Shown: positions 52,843 through 61,461 of the stretch, in pieces
Layout: each line of letters begins with the position of its first letter
How positions within the stretch are numbered: the stretch's first letter is position 1
From: Poriferisodalis sp965221945
GTDB taxonomy: Bacteria; Actinomycetota; Acidimicrobiia; Acidimicrobiales; Poriferisodalaceae
Direction: 5' to 3'
NCBI RefSeq assembly: GCF_965221945.1
Contig: NZ_OZ244925.1
Span: 248,001-312,000 of the forward strand
DNA: 64,000 bases
The notes under the pieces: model-generated
Database searches by the model: none
Told to the model about the DNA's origin: nothing
The model's input: only the letters and a program-made list of their open reading frames with translations
Translations under genes and position numbers: made by a program

Positions 52843-54009
52843 ATGGGCGCCACCGGCACTGAACTGGGTGCCGAGCAGTCGGCGACCGACGGTCACGTCA
52901 ACGAGCCCGAGTTCTTGGCTTCGGCGTTCTCGTCGATCTTGCGCGGAGCGGGGCTTGTCGTCACCATCCGCCGAGTAATGGCGTTCACCGAGGCGCTGCG
53001 GCTGCTGGGGGTTTCCGGCCGCGACGACGTGTATTGGGCGGGCAGGGCCACGTTGGTGGGCAGCCCGGCCGACATCGGCGTCTATGACCGTGTTTTCGCA
53101 GTGTTCTGGGAAGGCCGCGAACCCAGCGGGATCGTTGTGGAGCTGCCGCCGATCTCGGTAACGCTCGCCACTGACACCGACGACGGCGACGCTCCGCCGA
53201 CGGCTGAGGGTGACGAGCCCGAGACCGGACCCACGCTGCGCGTTCGTTACAGCGATGTCGAGACGCTGCGTCACAAGGACTTCGCCGATTGCAGCGACGC
53301 CGAGCTGACAGAGCTCCATTCGTTGATGAGCGAGCTTCGATTCCATGCCGTGACTCGCCGCTCGCGCCGGGCGGTGAGGGCCAAGCGGTTCACCCGTCGG
53401 CCTGACCTGCGTCGCACCATTCGCCGTGCCTTGCGCACCGGAGGCGAGGCAATCCAGCGCGAGTTCCTCACGGGGGACCGCAAGCCGCGGCGGGTCGTGC
53501 TGCTGCTCGACGTGTCGGGTTCCATGGAGCCTTACGCCCGCGCACTCGTGCGATTCGCACACGCCGCTGTGGTGGGACGCACCCGGGTGGAGGCGTTCAC
53601 GATCGGCACCCGACTCACCCGCGTCACCCGTGAGCTATCGTCCCGCGATCCCGACGCAGGACTGCGCGCCGCATCCGACTCAGTTCAGGACTGGTCGGGC
53701 GGCACTCGCCTCGGCGCCACCTTGCATGAGTTCAACGACCGTTGGGGGGTGCGGGGCCACGCCCGCGGCGCCATCGTGGTGATCTGCTCTGACGGTTGGG
53801 ACCGCGGCACTCCGGACGAGCTGGCCGAGCAGATGGCGCGCCTGCACTTGGTGACCCACCGTCTGGTGTGGGTTAACCCGCTCAAGCACACTCCCGGCTA
53901 CGCGCCTCTGGCCCGTGGAATGGCCGCGGCCTTGCCGCACGTTGACGAATTCATCGAAGGCCACTCTTTCGATTCGCTGGAGCACCTTGCTGCCGCCATC
54001 GCCGCCTGA
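52843..54009 (+). CDS. coxE: VWA-domain protein (CoxE-like)
   Basis: Partner of the MoxR ATPase in maturation of molybdenum hydroxylases. The 388-aa protein has an N-terminal helical region, a Thr/Asp-rich linker (residues about 108-130), and a basic segment (TRRSRRAVRAKRFTRRPDLR). The von Willebrand A domain has the MIDAS motif DVSGSM near residue 223, with GGTRLGATL and VICSDGWDRG completing the metal site. ATG 52843 is used; the frame before it overlaps coxD without homology. It lies 58 bases before the first XdhC-type gene. Confidence 0.9.
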   Translation: MGATGTELGAEQSATDGHVNEPEFLASAFSSILRGAGLVVTIRRVMAFTEALRLLGVSGRDDVYWAGRATLVGSPADIGVYDRVFAVFWEGREPSGIVVELPPISVTLATDTDDGDAPPTAEGDEPETGPTLRVRYSDVETLRHKDFADCSDAELTELHSLMSELRFHAVTRRSRRAVRAKRFTRRPDLRRTIRRALRTGGEAIQREFLTGDRKPRRVVLLLDVSGSMEPYARALVRFAHAAVVGRTRVEAFTIGTRLTRVTRELSSRDPDAGLRAASDSVQDWSGGTRLGATLHEFNDRWGVRGHARGAIVVICSDGWDRGTPDELAEQMARLHLVTHRLVWVNPLKHTPGYAPLARGMAAALPHVDEFIEGHSFDSLEHLAAAIAA

Positions 54010-54067
54010 GAGCGCTAGCTCTGAGGTCACCCGACGCACAACCTGCCAAGAAAGAGAGACTGGACGA

Positions 54068-54385
54068 ATGGACGAGATCCTGGATGACATCGACCGGTGG
54101 CGGGCCGCGGGCCAACGCGTGGCAGTTGCTCGGGTGGTGGACATCGAAGGCTCGGGACCACGAGACCCCGGCGCCGCGATGGCCGTGAACGAAGAGGGTG
54201 AAGTGGCGGGCTCTGTCTCGGGCGGCTGCGTCGAAGGTGCCGTGGTGGGTGAGGCACTGGCGTTGCTGGGCGGCAGCCGCGGTGCCGGCATCACCACGTT
54301 CGGCTACAGCGACGACGAGGCCTTCGCCGTTGGTCTGACCTGCGGAGGCACGATCCACCTGTTCGTGGAGGAACTCGACTGGTGA
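54068..54385 (+). CDS. XdhC/CoxI N-terminal-domain protein
   Basis: The 105-aa protein equals the XdhC_CoxI domain, with VARVVDIEGSGPRDPGAAMA, the conserved SGGCVEGAV and GLTCGGTIHLFVE segments, and two conserved Cys. XdhC proteins bind molybdenum cofactor, help add the equatorial sulfur and insert it into hydroxylases. In many organisms this domain is fused to a Rossmann domain; here that domain is in the next gene, which overlaps by 4 bases (GTGA). Confidence 0.9.
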   Translation: MDEILDDIDRWRAAGQRVAVARVVDIEGSGPRDPGAAMAVNEEGEVAGSVSGGCVEGAVVGEALALLGGSRGAGITTFGYSDDEAFAVGLTCGGTIHLFVEELDW

Positions 54386-55188
54386 GCGCCGCGTCGAACA
54401 CCGAGGGGGCCAGCACCTACGAGGTGTTCCGGGATGCCATCCGGGCCGAGGAACCTGTTGCGCTGGCGACGATCATCGAAGGCCCCGATGCCGGAGCGAA
54501 GCTCCTCGTGCGACCCGACACGCCGACACTCGGCAGCCTGGGTGACGGCGATCTCGACCGGGTCGTCGAGCGCGACGCGCTCGGGATGCTGGATGCGGGC
54601 ATCAGCGAGGTACGCCACTACGGCCAGCACGGCGAGGCCCGCCAGATGGACCTCAGCGTGTTCGTGGAGTGTCACGCCCGCCGTCCCCACATGGTGATCT
54701 TCGGAGCGGTGGATTTCACCCGCGCTCTCGCCTCCCAGGCCAAGCTGCTCGGCTACCGCGTCACGGTTTGCGATGCACGGGAGGTCTTCGCTACCAGGCG
54801 ACGATTCCCGATGGCTGACGAGGTGGTCGTGGACTGGCCCAACCGCTTGCTCGACCGGATCGGCGACGACCTGGGCCCCAGAGATGCCGTGTGCGTGCTC
54901 ACCCACGACCACAAGTTCGACGTGCCTGCCATCGTCGGCGCCCTGCCCACACGCGTCGGTTATCTGGGCGCCATGGGTTCGCGCACAACACACGAGAAAC
55001 GATCCGAGCGCTTACGCGAAGCCGGTGTCACCGACGAAGAACTCGCCCGCGTCGCCGCCCCCATAGGCATTGACATCGGCGGCCGCACTCCCGAAGAAAC
55101 TGCCGTGTCCATCGTGGCCGAGATCATCGCCTCCCGAACCGGCCACCAGGCCCCCCGCCTCAAAGACGGCGAAGGCCGCATCCACTGA
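54382..55188 (+). CDS. XdhC/CoxF-type Rossmann-domain maturation protein
   Basis: The 268-aa partner of the preceding XdhC-type protein has a reduced XdhC_CoxI-like N-terminus and the XdhC Rossmann domain (HMVIFGAVDFTRALASQAKL, VTVCDAREVFATRRRFP). The conserved end GYLGAMGSRTTHEKRSERL and GIDIGGRTPEETAVSIVAEI is present. It presumably binds molybdenum cofactor with its partner and delivers it to the hydroxylase. GTG 54382 overlaps the previous stop. A classical dinucleotide-loop pattern is not fully kept (FGAVDF). Confidence 0.9.
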   Translation: MSAASNTEGASTYEVFRDAIRAEEPVALATIIEGPDAGAKLLVRPDTPTLGSLGDGDLDRVVERDALGMLDAGISEVRHYGQHGEARQMDLSVFVECHARRPHMVIFGAVDFTRALASQAKLLGYRVTVCDAREVFATRRRFPMADEVVVDWPNRLLDRIGDDLGPRDAVCVLTHDHKFDVPAIVGALPTRVGYLGAMGSRTTHEKRSERLREAGVTDEELARVAAPIGIDIGGRTPEETAVSIVAEIIASRTGHQAPRLKDGEGRIH

Positions 55189-55296
55189 GCCGGCGCAATG
55201 CATCTGTATTAGATGCATTGCTACATGAGTGAATTGAATATGACGTGCTGGCTGGGCGCCAGGGTGAAGTGCCCACGGCTCGGAAGGCAGGTGCTC

Positions 55297-56600
55297 ATGT
55301 ACAGATTCCTCCATGCATCAAGGTCGCGGATTGTTGCGGCGTTGTGTGCAGCGGTGCTCATCGCAGCGATTCCGACGCAGGCTCACGCGCAATCTGATGG
55401 CGGCGAGATTCCTGCTGTCATGAAGGCGCCTGTTTGCTGCTTGTACATGTGGGGTCCTACTTGGATGTGGCTCACATGGGTGAGCGATTCTGACGATGTC
55501 GAGTCGGACCGTGCCGAGGTTCGCTATATCCGCTAGGACGCAGAGGACAAGTCCGACGAACAGTGGACGGTCGAGACGGCCGACGCCAGCTGGTACCACG
55601 AAATCAACGGCTTGGAGCGCGATGTCCGGTACGTGATCCAAGTGCGTGTGGGCAACGAGCAGGGATTCGGCCCGTGGAGTGATTCGCTCACGGACCGCTC
55701 CCGGAGCCGCCCCCAACCGATCCACAGGCCGACAGTGACGGTTGGCGACGGCAGTCTGAAGGTGACTTGGCCGCAGTTCTCGGACGCCGCCGACATCGAC
55801 TACACCGGCTATTACCTCTACTGGATCGAGTCCACCGCGTACAGCCAGTTTCTCCTGTCGAGATGGACCAGGAGCGAGTTCATCCCGAGCGTCGACCCCT
55901 GCGACGGCGAGGACGGGCCCGAGGACTTGCAACATGTGATTTCTGGTCTGTCGAATGATGTCTCGTACAAGGTGGTGGCGCGGGCGCAGACTTCGTGGGG
56001 CGATCTCAGCACTCCGTTCCATCTGAACCAGGCATCCCTCGGCACACCGAGCGCCAGCGCTGGAAGCCAGACTGCGGCGACCCCCGAGCAATGCTCGCCA
56101 TCTTCGAGCGAGGATGAGGTGCAGTCGGATCGGCAGGTCACTATGGACTCGGGCACTGAGACCGTCGTCACCGACACGAAGAACGTTGGCGAGGGCGGTG
56201 AGACGGAAACAAAGGACGAGGAGGAATCGTCGGAACCCCCCTGACTGCCGAATTCGTTGAAGGTTCCGTGCCCGAATCGCACTCCGGCGTTAGGAAGTTC
56301 ACGGTTCGCATCCTCTTCAGTGAGCCGCCCAAGGTGAGCTATCGCACGCTGCGTGACGACTTGCTGGAAGTCACCAACGGAAAGGCTCTCAAGTTCAAGC
56401 GCGACGTCAAGCGCAACGACCTGTGGGAGATCCACATGAAGCCCACTGCTGCCGATGTGTCGCTGTTGCTCCCGGCTGCAACCGAATGCGTGATGCCCGA
56501 AGACGGCCAAGCGGCCTGCCAGGTTCAGGCGTGCACGGGCGATGGCAAGCCGCTCTCGCACGATGTCGAGCTTGACGTGCCTTACCGGGCAAGTGCCTAG
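55297..56600 (+). pseudogene. Fn3-domain surface protein gene broken by an amber codon and a frameshift
   Basis: An exported protein gene in three pieces. ATG 55297 gives a signal peptide (IVAALCAAVLIAAIPTQAHA). The frame meets TAG at 55534-55536 within the first fibronectin-III strand (RAEVRYIR-stop-DAEDKSDEQW) and continues in the same frame through two Fn3-like modules to TGA 56242-56244. The homology then goes on in another frame, PLTAEFVEGSVPESHSG to VSYRTLRDDLLEVTNGKALK and VELDVPYRA, a domain typical of actinobacterial secreted Fn3 proteins. One extra C in the six-C run at 56236-56241 would join the last two parts. So one nonsense change plus one homopolymer frameshift separate three otherwise good segments; a sequencing error or phase variation at the C run is possible. 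Confidence 0.75.
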
Positions 56601-56826
56601 TCCAGTGGCGATTCCTGCCAGCTAGCGTCATATTGCTCGATACGACGGACGAATCCCCTCCCCACTAAGAATTCGACAGTCCCTGTCGACGCTCTGCGCT
56701 GCTATGGGACTCTGGAGAACCGAACCTCGGCCCCTGATGTCACTTCCGGCCGGGTGACGACCGCGCCTGGTCGCTTCATCACGGTTTCCTCCGAAGCGCG
56801 TCGCGATGACGGGTAGCTTCGGCGCG

Positions 56827-57993
56827 ATGGACTTCACAACGAACGAGGACCACGAGGCGATCCGCGAAGGCGTCCGACGGGTCTGCGCCGACTTCCCCGA
56901 CGAGTACTGGCGCGACCGCGACGAGAACCACGAGTTCCCCTGGGACTTCTACAACGCCATAGCCGAAGGAGGCTGGGTCGGTATCGCGATTCCCACTGAG
57001 TTCGGCGGCGGCGGCCAGGGCATCACCGAGGCCTCGATCGTGCTCGAGGAGGTGGCCGCCAGCGGTGCGGCCATGAACGGCTGCTCGGCGCTGCACCTGT
57101 CCATCTTCGGCATGGAGCCGGTGCGCAAGTACGGCTCCGATGCGCTCGTCAAGGAGTTCCTGCCCGGCGTTGCCGACGGCTCCATCCACGCGGCGTTTGG
57201 CGTGACCGAGCCCGATGCGGGCACCGATACGACGTCGATTCGCACCCGGGCGGTGCGCGACGGTGACGAGTACGTGATCCACGGCGCCAAGGTGTGGACC
57301 ACCAAAGCCCCGTATTGCGACGTGTGCCTGCTGCTGGTGCGCACCACGCCGAAGGAAGAGTGCGACGGACCGACCCAGGGGATGACCCTGCTGCTCGTCG
57401 ATCTGCAGGACCCAGCTGTCGACATCACGCCGATCCCGAAGGTGGGCCGCAACGCCGTTGTCTCGTGCGAGGTCCGCTACGACGGGCTGCGGGTGCCGGT
57501 CAGCCGCCGGGTCGGTGAGGAGGGCGAGGGCTTCCGCTACATCCTCGACGGCCTCAATCCCGAGCGCATCCTGATTTCCGCCGAAGCGTTGGGGATCGGC
57601 CGGGTAGCGCTGCGCCGCGCTGCGGAGTATGCGAAGAGCCGGGTGATCTTCGGACGGCCGATCGGCCAGAACCAGGGCATTGCCTTTCCGTTGGCCGACA
57701 GTCATGCCCGCCTGCACGCGGCCGAGTTGGTGGTGCGCGATGCCGCGTGGCGCTACGACAACGGCCTCAGCTGCGGCGAGCAGGCCAACCTGGCCAAGTA
57801 TCTGGCGTCGGAGGCAGCATTCGAATGCGCCGACCGGGCGATGCAGACACATGGCGGCTTCGGCTACGCCAAGGAGTACGACGTGGAGCGCTACTGGCGC
57901 GAGGCGAGGCTTATGAAGATCGCCCCCGTCAGCCAGGAGATGGTCTTGAACTTCGTGTCGTCGAAGGTGCTGGGCCTGCCGCGCTCGTACTAG
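56827..57993 (+). CDS. Acyl-CoA dehydrogenase
   Basis: FAD-dependent alpha,beta-dehydrogenation of acyl-CoA thioesters. The 388-aa protein has the FAD-binding AAFGVTEPDAGTDTTSIRTR, VWTTKAPYCD, FGRPIGQNQGIAFPLAD, and the C-terminal MQTHGGFGYAKEYDVERYWR in the position of the active-site and FAD-contacting segments. The chain-length preference cannot be told. ATG 56827 (MDFTTNEDHEAI) is the family start; an ATG 21 bases earlier is in frame. It lies between the broken Fn3 gene and the mocA-like gene, with no obvious role in the cox cluster. Confidence 0.93.
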   Translation: MDFTTNEDHEAIREGVRRVCADFPDEYWRDRDENHEFPWDFYNAIAEGGWVGIAIPTEFGGGGQGITEASIVLEEVAASGAAMNGCSALHLSIFGMEPVRKYGSDALVKEFLPGVADGSIHAAFGVTEPDAGTDTTSIRTRAVRDGDEYVIHGAKVWTTKAPYCDVCLLLVRTTPKEECDGPTQGMTLLLVDLQDPAVDITPIPKVGRNAVVSCEVRYDGLRVPVSRRVGEEGEGFRYILDGLNPERILISAEALGIGRVALRRAAEYAKSRVIFGRPIGQNQGIAFPLADSHARLHAAELVVRDAAWRYDNGLSCGEQANLAKYLASEAAFECADRAMQTHGGFGYAKEYDVERYWREARLMKIAPVSQEMVLNFVSSKVLGLPRSY

Positions 57994-58039
57994 CGATATC
58001 CAGCCGGCTGGCCAGGCAGCGTCGGGAAAGCTGAATCCG

Positions 58040-58606
58040 GTGAGTACTGCGGGGGTGTTGCTGGCCGCAGGGGCGGGGACACGATTCACCGCCTCTCAGC
58101 ACAAGCTGCTTGCGACGATCGACGGCCGAAGCGTGGTGAGCAGAGCGCTCCAATCGCTGTTCGAGGCATCGCTGGACGCCGTCGCCGTCGTGACCGGCGC
58201 CGTCGATCTCACCGGCGCGCTCGCCGATGCACGTCACAAGATTGCGCTGATCTCCAACGAGCGCTGGGCGTCGGGTATTGCATCATCGGTACGGTGCGCC
58301 GCCGGCTGGGCAGAACGGCAGGGCCACGAAGCAGTCGTGGTCGGCCTTGCCGACCAGCCGTTCGTGATTTCGGCGGCGTGGCGCGCCGTGGCGGCCAGCG
58401 CTGGGCCGATCGCAGTTGCCACCTACGACGGCCGTCGAGGCAATCCGGTCCGCCTCGCACGCGAGGTCTGGCCGTTGCTGCCGCACGACGGCGATGAGGG
58501 GGCCCGAATGGTGATGCGGCGATTTCCCGAAATCGTGGTGCCGGTAGCCTGCGAAGGGCCACCCGACGACATCGACACCGTGGAGGATCTGAGCCGATGG
58601 AGCTGA
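58040..58606 (+). CDS. MocA-like molybdenum cofactor cytidylyltransferase (MobA-like fold)
   Basis: Adds CMP to molybdopterin to form the MCD cofactor used by CO dehydrogenase-type hydroxylases. The 188-aa protein has LLAAGAGTRFTASQHKLLAT (the nucleotide-binding loop with a catalytic Lys), WASGIASSVRCA, VVGLADQPFV as the metal motif, and GRRGNPVRLAREVW. The end PPDDIDTVEDL is also typical. It overlaps coxG by 10 bases, which ties it to the hydroxylase maturation cluster. A GTP-specific MobA role is less likely from this context. Confidence 0.88.
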   Translation: MSTAGVLLAAGAGTRFTASQHKLLATIDGRSVVSRALQSLFEASLDAVAVVTGAVDLTGALADARHKIALISNERWASGIASSVRCAAGWAERQGHEAVVVGLADQPFVISAAWRAVAASAGPIAVATYDGRRGNPVRLAREVWPLLPHDGDEGARMVMRRFPEIVVPVACEGPPDDIDTVEDLSRWS

Positions 58607-59286
58607 AGAGTGAATTCCGTGTCGGCATTCCCGTCGAGCAGACTTGGAACACCCTGACCGACGTCGAGTTCATCGCGCCGTGCATGCCGGGCGCGCAGCT
58701 CACCGAGATCGACGGCGATGAGTTCAAGGGCGGTGTGAAGATCAAGGTGGGCCCGATCACCGCGCAGTACAAAGGCTCGGCCCGCTTCGTCGAGCTGGAC
58801 GAGGCGAACCACCGGATCGTGCTGGAGGCCACCGGCCGAGACTCTCGGGGCGCTGGCAATGCAGCCGCGGAGGTGACCGCCCAAATGACCCCCGACGGCG
58901 ACGGCACAGTCGTGTCGATCACCACCGATCTCAAGATCACGGGCAAGGTGGCCCAGTTCGGCCGCGGGGTCATGGCCGATGTGACCGAGAAGCTCATCGG
59001 GCAGTTCGTGAGTTCGCTCGAGGAGAAACTGTCCCAGATTGGTGACCAAGATGACCCCGGTGCTGAGGCGGACGATGCCTCCGCTGACGACGCTGAAACG
59101 ACGGGCGAGGCGGCGGAGACCCCCGCAGAGTCGGGCCCGCGCCAGATCGAGATGGCCGAACCGGAGCCGGTTGACCTGCTCGAGACAGCGGGCAGGCCCT
59201 TGCTCAAACGCATCCTGGCCCCGCTCGCCGTGGTGGTGTTCTTCTTGTTCAATCGTCGCCGCAGGCGCAAGCGCCGCCAAGGCTGA
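58597..59286 (+). CDS. coxG: CoxG-family SRPBCC protein with C-terminal membrane anchor
   Basis: The 229-aa protein starts with a START-like SRPBCC domain of the CO dehydrogenase subunit G family (FRVGIPVEQTWNTLTDVEFI, CMPGAQL, GGVKIKVGPITAQYKGSARF). An acidic linker (residues about 147-185) follows, and it ends with one hydrophobic helix and a basic tail (LAPLAVVVFFLFNRRRRRKR). CoxG is thought to attach CO dehydrogenase to the cytoplasmic membrane or its quinone pool, and the tail anchor here fits that. It overlaps the mocA-like gene by 10 bases and is the last gene of the cox block. Confidence 0.92.
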   Translation: MELKSEFRVGIPVEQTWNTLTDVEFIAPCMPGAQLTEIDGDEFKGGVKIKVGPITAQYKGSARFVELDEANHRIVLEATGRDSRGAGNAAAEVTAQMTPDGDGTVVSITTDLKITGKVAQFGRGVMADVTEKLIGQFVSSLEEKLSQIGDQDDPGAEADDASADDAETTGEAAETPAESGPRQIEMAEPEPVDLLETAGRPLLKRILAPLAVVVFFLFNRRRRRKRRQG

Positions 59287-59316
59287 GGGTCCGCCTCCGC
59301 GACTCCCCACAGGGCG

Positions 59317-59802
59317 TTGCTTGTCCGTTGCGCTCGCGGCGCACCTCTGACGCCCGCTCAAGCTGAAGCGGTGGCCGAGTTGCTCGGCCGCCCGCCCCAG
59401 TGCACCTTCGATGTGGCCGTCGCGCACGACGACGGGCGACCGGTCGTGATTGCCAATGCCCCGCTGTTTGACGACGGACGCCCCATGCCGACCCGCTACT
59501 GGCTGGTCGATGCCGACTTGCGCAGGCGGGTGTCCCAGCTTGAGGGCGACGGCGGTGTCCGGATGGCCGAGGCAGCCGTTGACCCAGCGGCGCTCGCTGC
59601 TGCCCACCGCTGCTACGCCGCCGAACGGGATGCGCTATTGCCCCAGGATCACCGCGGACCGCGCCCAAGCGGCGGTGTCGGGGGCACGTCGCAGGGCGTG
59701 AAGTGCCTGCATGCGCACCTGGCGTACCGGCTGGCGGGCGGCGACGACCCCGTCGGTGACTGGGTGCTTGTACGGCTGGGCCCCGAGGGGTTGGTTCGGT
59801 GA
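59317..59802 (+). CDS. DUF501-family protein
   Basis: The 161-aa protein belongs to the actinobacterial DUF501 family, with LLGRPPQCTFDVAVAHDDGR and PLFDDGRPMPTRYWLVDADL. The conserved GVKCLHAHLAYRLAGGDDPV at the end is also present. The function is unknown; Cys and paired His in KCLHAHLA suggest metal binding. The TTG start at 59317 is the only in-frame choice close to the homology. It overlaps ppx by 4 bases. In relatives it follows eno-ftsB directly; here the cox block separates them. Confidence 0.88.
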   Translation: MLVRCARGAPLTPAQAEAVAELLGRPPQCTFDVAVAHDDGRPVVIANAPLFDDGRPMPTRYWLVDADLRRRVSQLEGDGGVRMAEAAVDPAALAAAHRCYAAERDALLPQDHRGPRPSGGVGGTSQGVKCLHAHLAYRLAGGDDPVGDWVLVRLGPEGLVR

Positions 59803-60791
59803 CTGCCGAGAACCCAGCCGGCCCAGTGGCGGTGGTGGACTGCGGTACGAACAGCACACGGCTGCTCATCGACGACGGCGAGGGCCTGGGTCTGAGGCTG
59901 CAGCGGATCACTGGGCTCGGGCGCGGCGTCGACGCTGGCGGTCGGCTGCGGGACGACGCCATAGGCCGTGTGCTCGACGTGCTGGGGGAGTACCGCGAGA
60001 TCATCGAACGCCGTGAGGTGAACGCAGTGCGGGCGGTGGCGACCAGCGCTGTACGCGATGCAGCGAACGGCGCCGAATTCCTGCAGAAGGCGAGCCGCAG
60101 GCTCGGCACTGAGGTTGAGCTGCTGGACGGCAACAGCGAGGCGGCATATGGATTCGCCGGAGCCACCTCGGGCCTCGGTGGCGCCCATGCGGGCCCCGCG
60201 CTGGTGCTCGACATCGGCGGCGGCTCTACTGAGCTCGCCTACGGCACGCCCGCCGCGAACGCCTTCCCGGTCGACGCCACGTCAGTCGACATGGGATCGG
60301 TGCGGTGGACCGAGAGATTCCTGGCATCCGATCCCCCTCAGCCCTCCGAGCTGAGTTCGGCGATCTCGGTCGCTCGCCTGCACCTCGACGACATCGACCG
60401 CGAGCACCCGGTCATCGGCCGAGGTGTTCCGGCGGCACGGCTCGTGGGTGTTGCCGGCACTATCACGACGGTGGCTGCGGTAGAGATTGGTCTCGATCCC
60501 TACGATCCTGAGATGATCGACGAGTTCGTACTCACCAGGGCTGCAGCCGAGGACGTGTTCCGCACGCTCGCCACCGAGCGACTGGCCGACCGCGTCCACA
60601 ATCCGGGCCTGCACGTCGACCGGGCGCCCGTGATCGTGGGCGGTTGCTGCATCCTGGTTGCCATCATGCGCCACTGGGAGATCGACGAGTGCTTGGTGCG
60701 TGAACGCGATCTTCTCGATGGCATTGCCGCCGAGCTGCGAACGCCGCAGCGCCCCACGGATACCGCAGGAGGCGCTCATGCCGCTCGGTGA
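59799..60791 (+). CDS. ppx: Exopolyphosphatase/pppGpp phosphohydrolase (Ppx/GppA family)
   Basis: Hydrolyses polyphosphate or the 5' phosphate of pppGpp. The 330-aa actin-fold protein has VAVVDCGTNSTRLLIDD, AVATSAVRDAAN, LDIGGGSTELAYG with the catalytic Glu region upstream (LLDGNSEAAYGF), SVDMGSVRWTERF and VGVAGTITTVAA. It is the short form without the C-terminal HD-like domain. The GTG start overlaps DUF501. Confidence 0.93.
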   Translation: MTAENPAGPVAVVDCGTNSTRLLIDDGEGLGLRLQRITGLGRGVDAGGRLRDDAIGRVLDVLGEYREIIERREVNAVRAVATSAVRDAANGAEFLQKASRRLGTEVELLDGNSEAAYGFAGATSGLGGAHAGPALVLDIGGGSTELAYGTPAANAFPVDATSVDMGSVRWTERFLASDPPQPSELSSAISVARLHLDDIDREHPVIGRGVPAARLVGVAGTITTVAAVEIGLDPYDPEMIDEFVLTRAAAEDVFRTLATERLADRVHNPGLHVDRAPVIVGGCCILVAIMRHWEIDECLVRERDLLDGIAAELRTPQRPTDTAGGAHAAR

Positions 60792-61461
60792 GCGCCGACG
60801 GCGCGCCAGTACTGTGCGGGGGGTGAGTCGCCTGCGCACCGAGCGGCTCGAGCTTCGCCCGCTCGTGTCGTCGGACTTCGCTCAATGGAGCGAGGTTCGC
60901 GAACGATGCCGCGACTGGTTGGCGAAATGGGAGCCGCGCCCACCCTCGAGCGCGTCCGATCCGTCGTGTGATCCCCAAGCATTCGCCAACCGTTGCCGCG
61001 TGCGTGAACGCGAGCGCTCGCTGGGCACCGCGTACGACTTCGGCCTGTGGCACGAAAACTGGTTCTGCGGCGAGATCAACATTTCCCATGTGGCACGGGG
61101 AGCGTTCCAGAGCGCTCATGTCGGCTACTGGGTCGACGAGCGGCTGGCGGGCAAGGGACTGGTCGCCGAGGGCCTCGTGGCCGTCTTCGAGTTCGCCTTC
61201 GAGCAGGCCGGACTTCACCGGGTGCAGGTCTCGATCATGCCCCGCAACGACGCCAGCTTGCGGGTGGTGAAAAAGCTGGGCCTGCGCTCGGAGGGGATCG
61301 CGCAGGGCTACATCCAGATCGCCGGCGTCTGGGAAGACCACGTGCGTTTCGGCCTGACGTTGGAGGAATGGCGGGCGGGCCGCGACGAGATGGCAGCGCG
61401 GCTGCGAGCCGCTCGCAGCGACGGTGTCGCTCAGTCGTCAGGGTCGGACAGCCACACCTGA
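60778..61461 (+). CDS. GNAT acetyltransferase (RimJ/RimL type)
   Basis: The 227-aa enzyme resembles the ribosomal-protein N-acetyltransferase group: TERLELRPLVSSDFAQWSEV at the start, SAHVGYWVDERLAGKGLVAE with the acetyl-CoA-binding loop, and HRVQVSIMPRNDASLRVVKK at motif B. The true substrate is unknown. ATG 60778 overlaps ppx by 14 bases; GTG 60823 would begin right at SRLRTERLEL and is a good alternative. The 3' end overlaps the convergent nuclease gene by 31 bases. Confidence 0.88.
   Translation: MPLGERRRRASTVRGVSRLRTERLELRPLVSSDFAQWSEVRERCRDWLAKWEPRPPSSASDPSCDPQAFANRCRVRERERSLGTAYDFGLWHENWFCGEINISHVARGAFQSAHVGYWVDERLAGKGLVAEGLVAVFEFAFEQAGLHRVQVSIMPRNDASLRVVKKLGLRSEGIAQGYIQIAGVWEDHVRFGLTLEEWRAGRDEMAARLRAARSDGVAQSSGSDSHT

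Noticed and set aside
55534..55536. TAG as pyrrolysine or readthrough codon in the Fn3 gene
   Set aside because: No pyrrolysine machinery is visible, and a second lesion (C-run frameshift) makes decay or variation the simpler reading.
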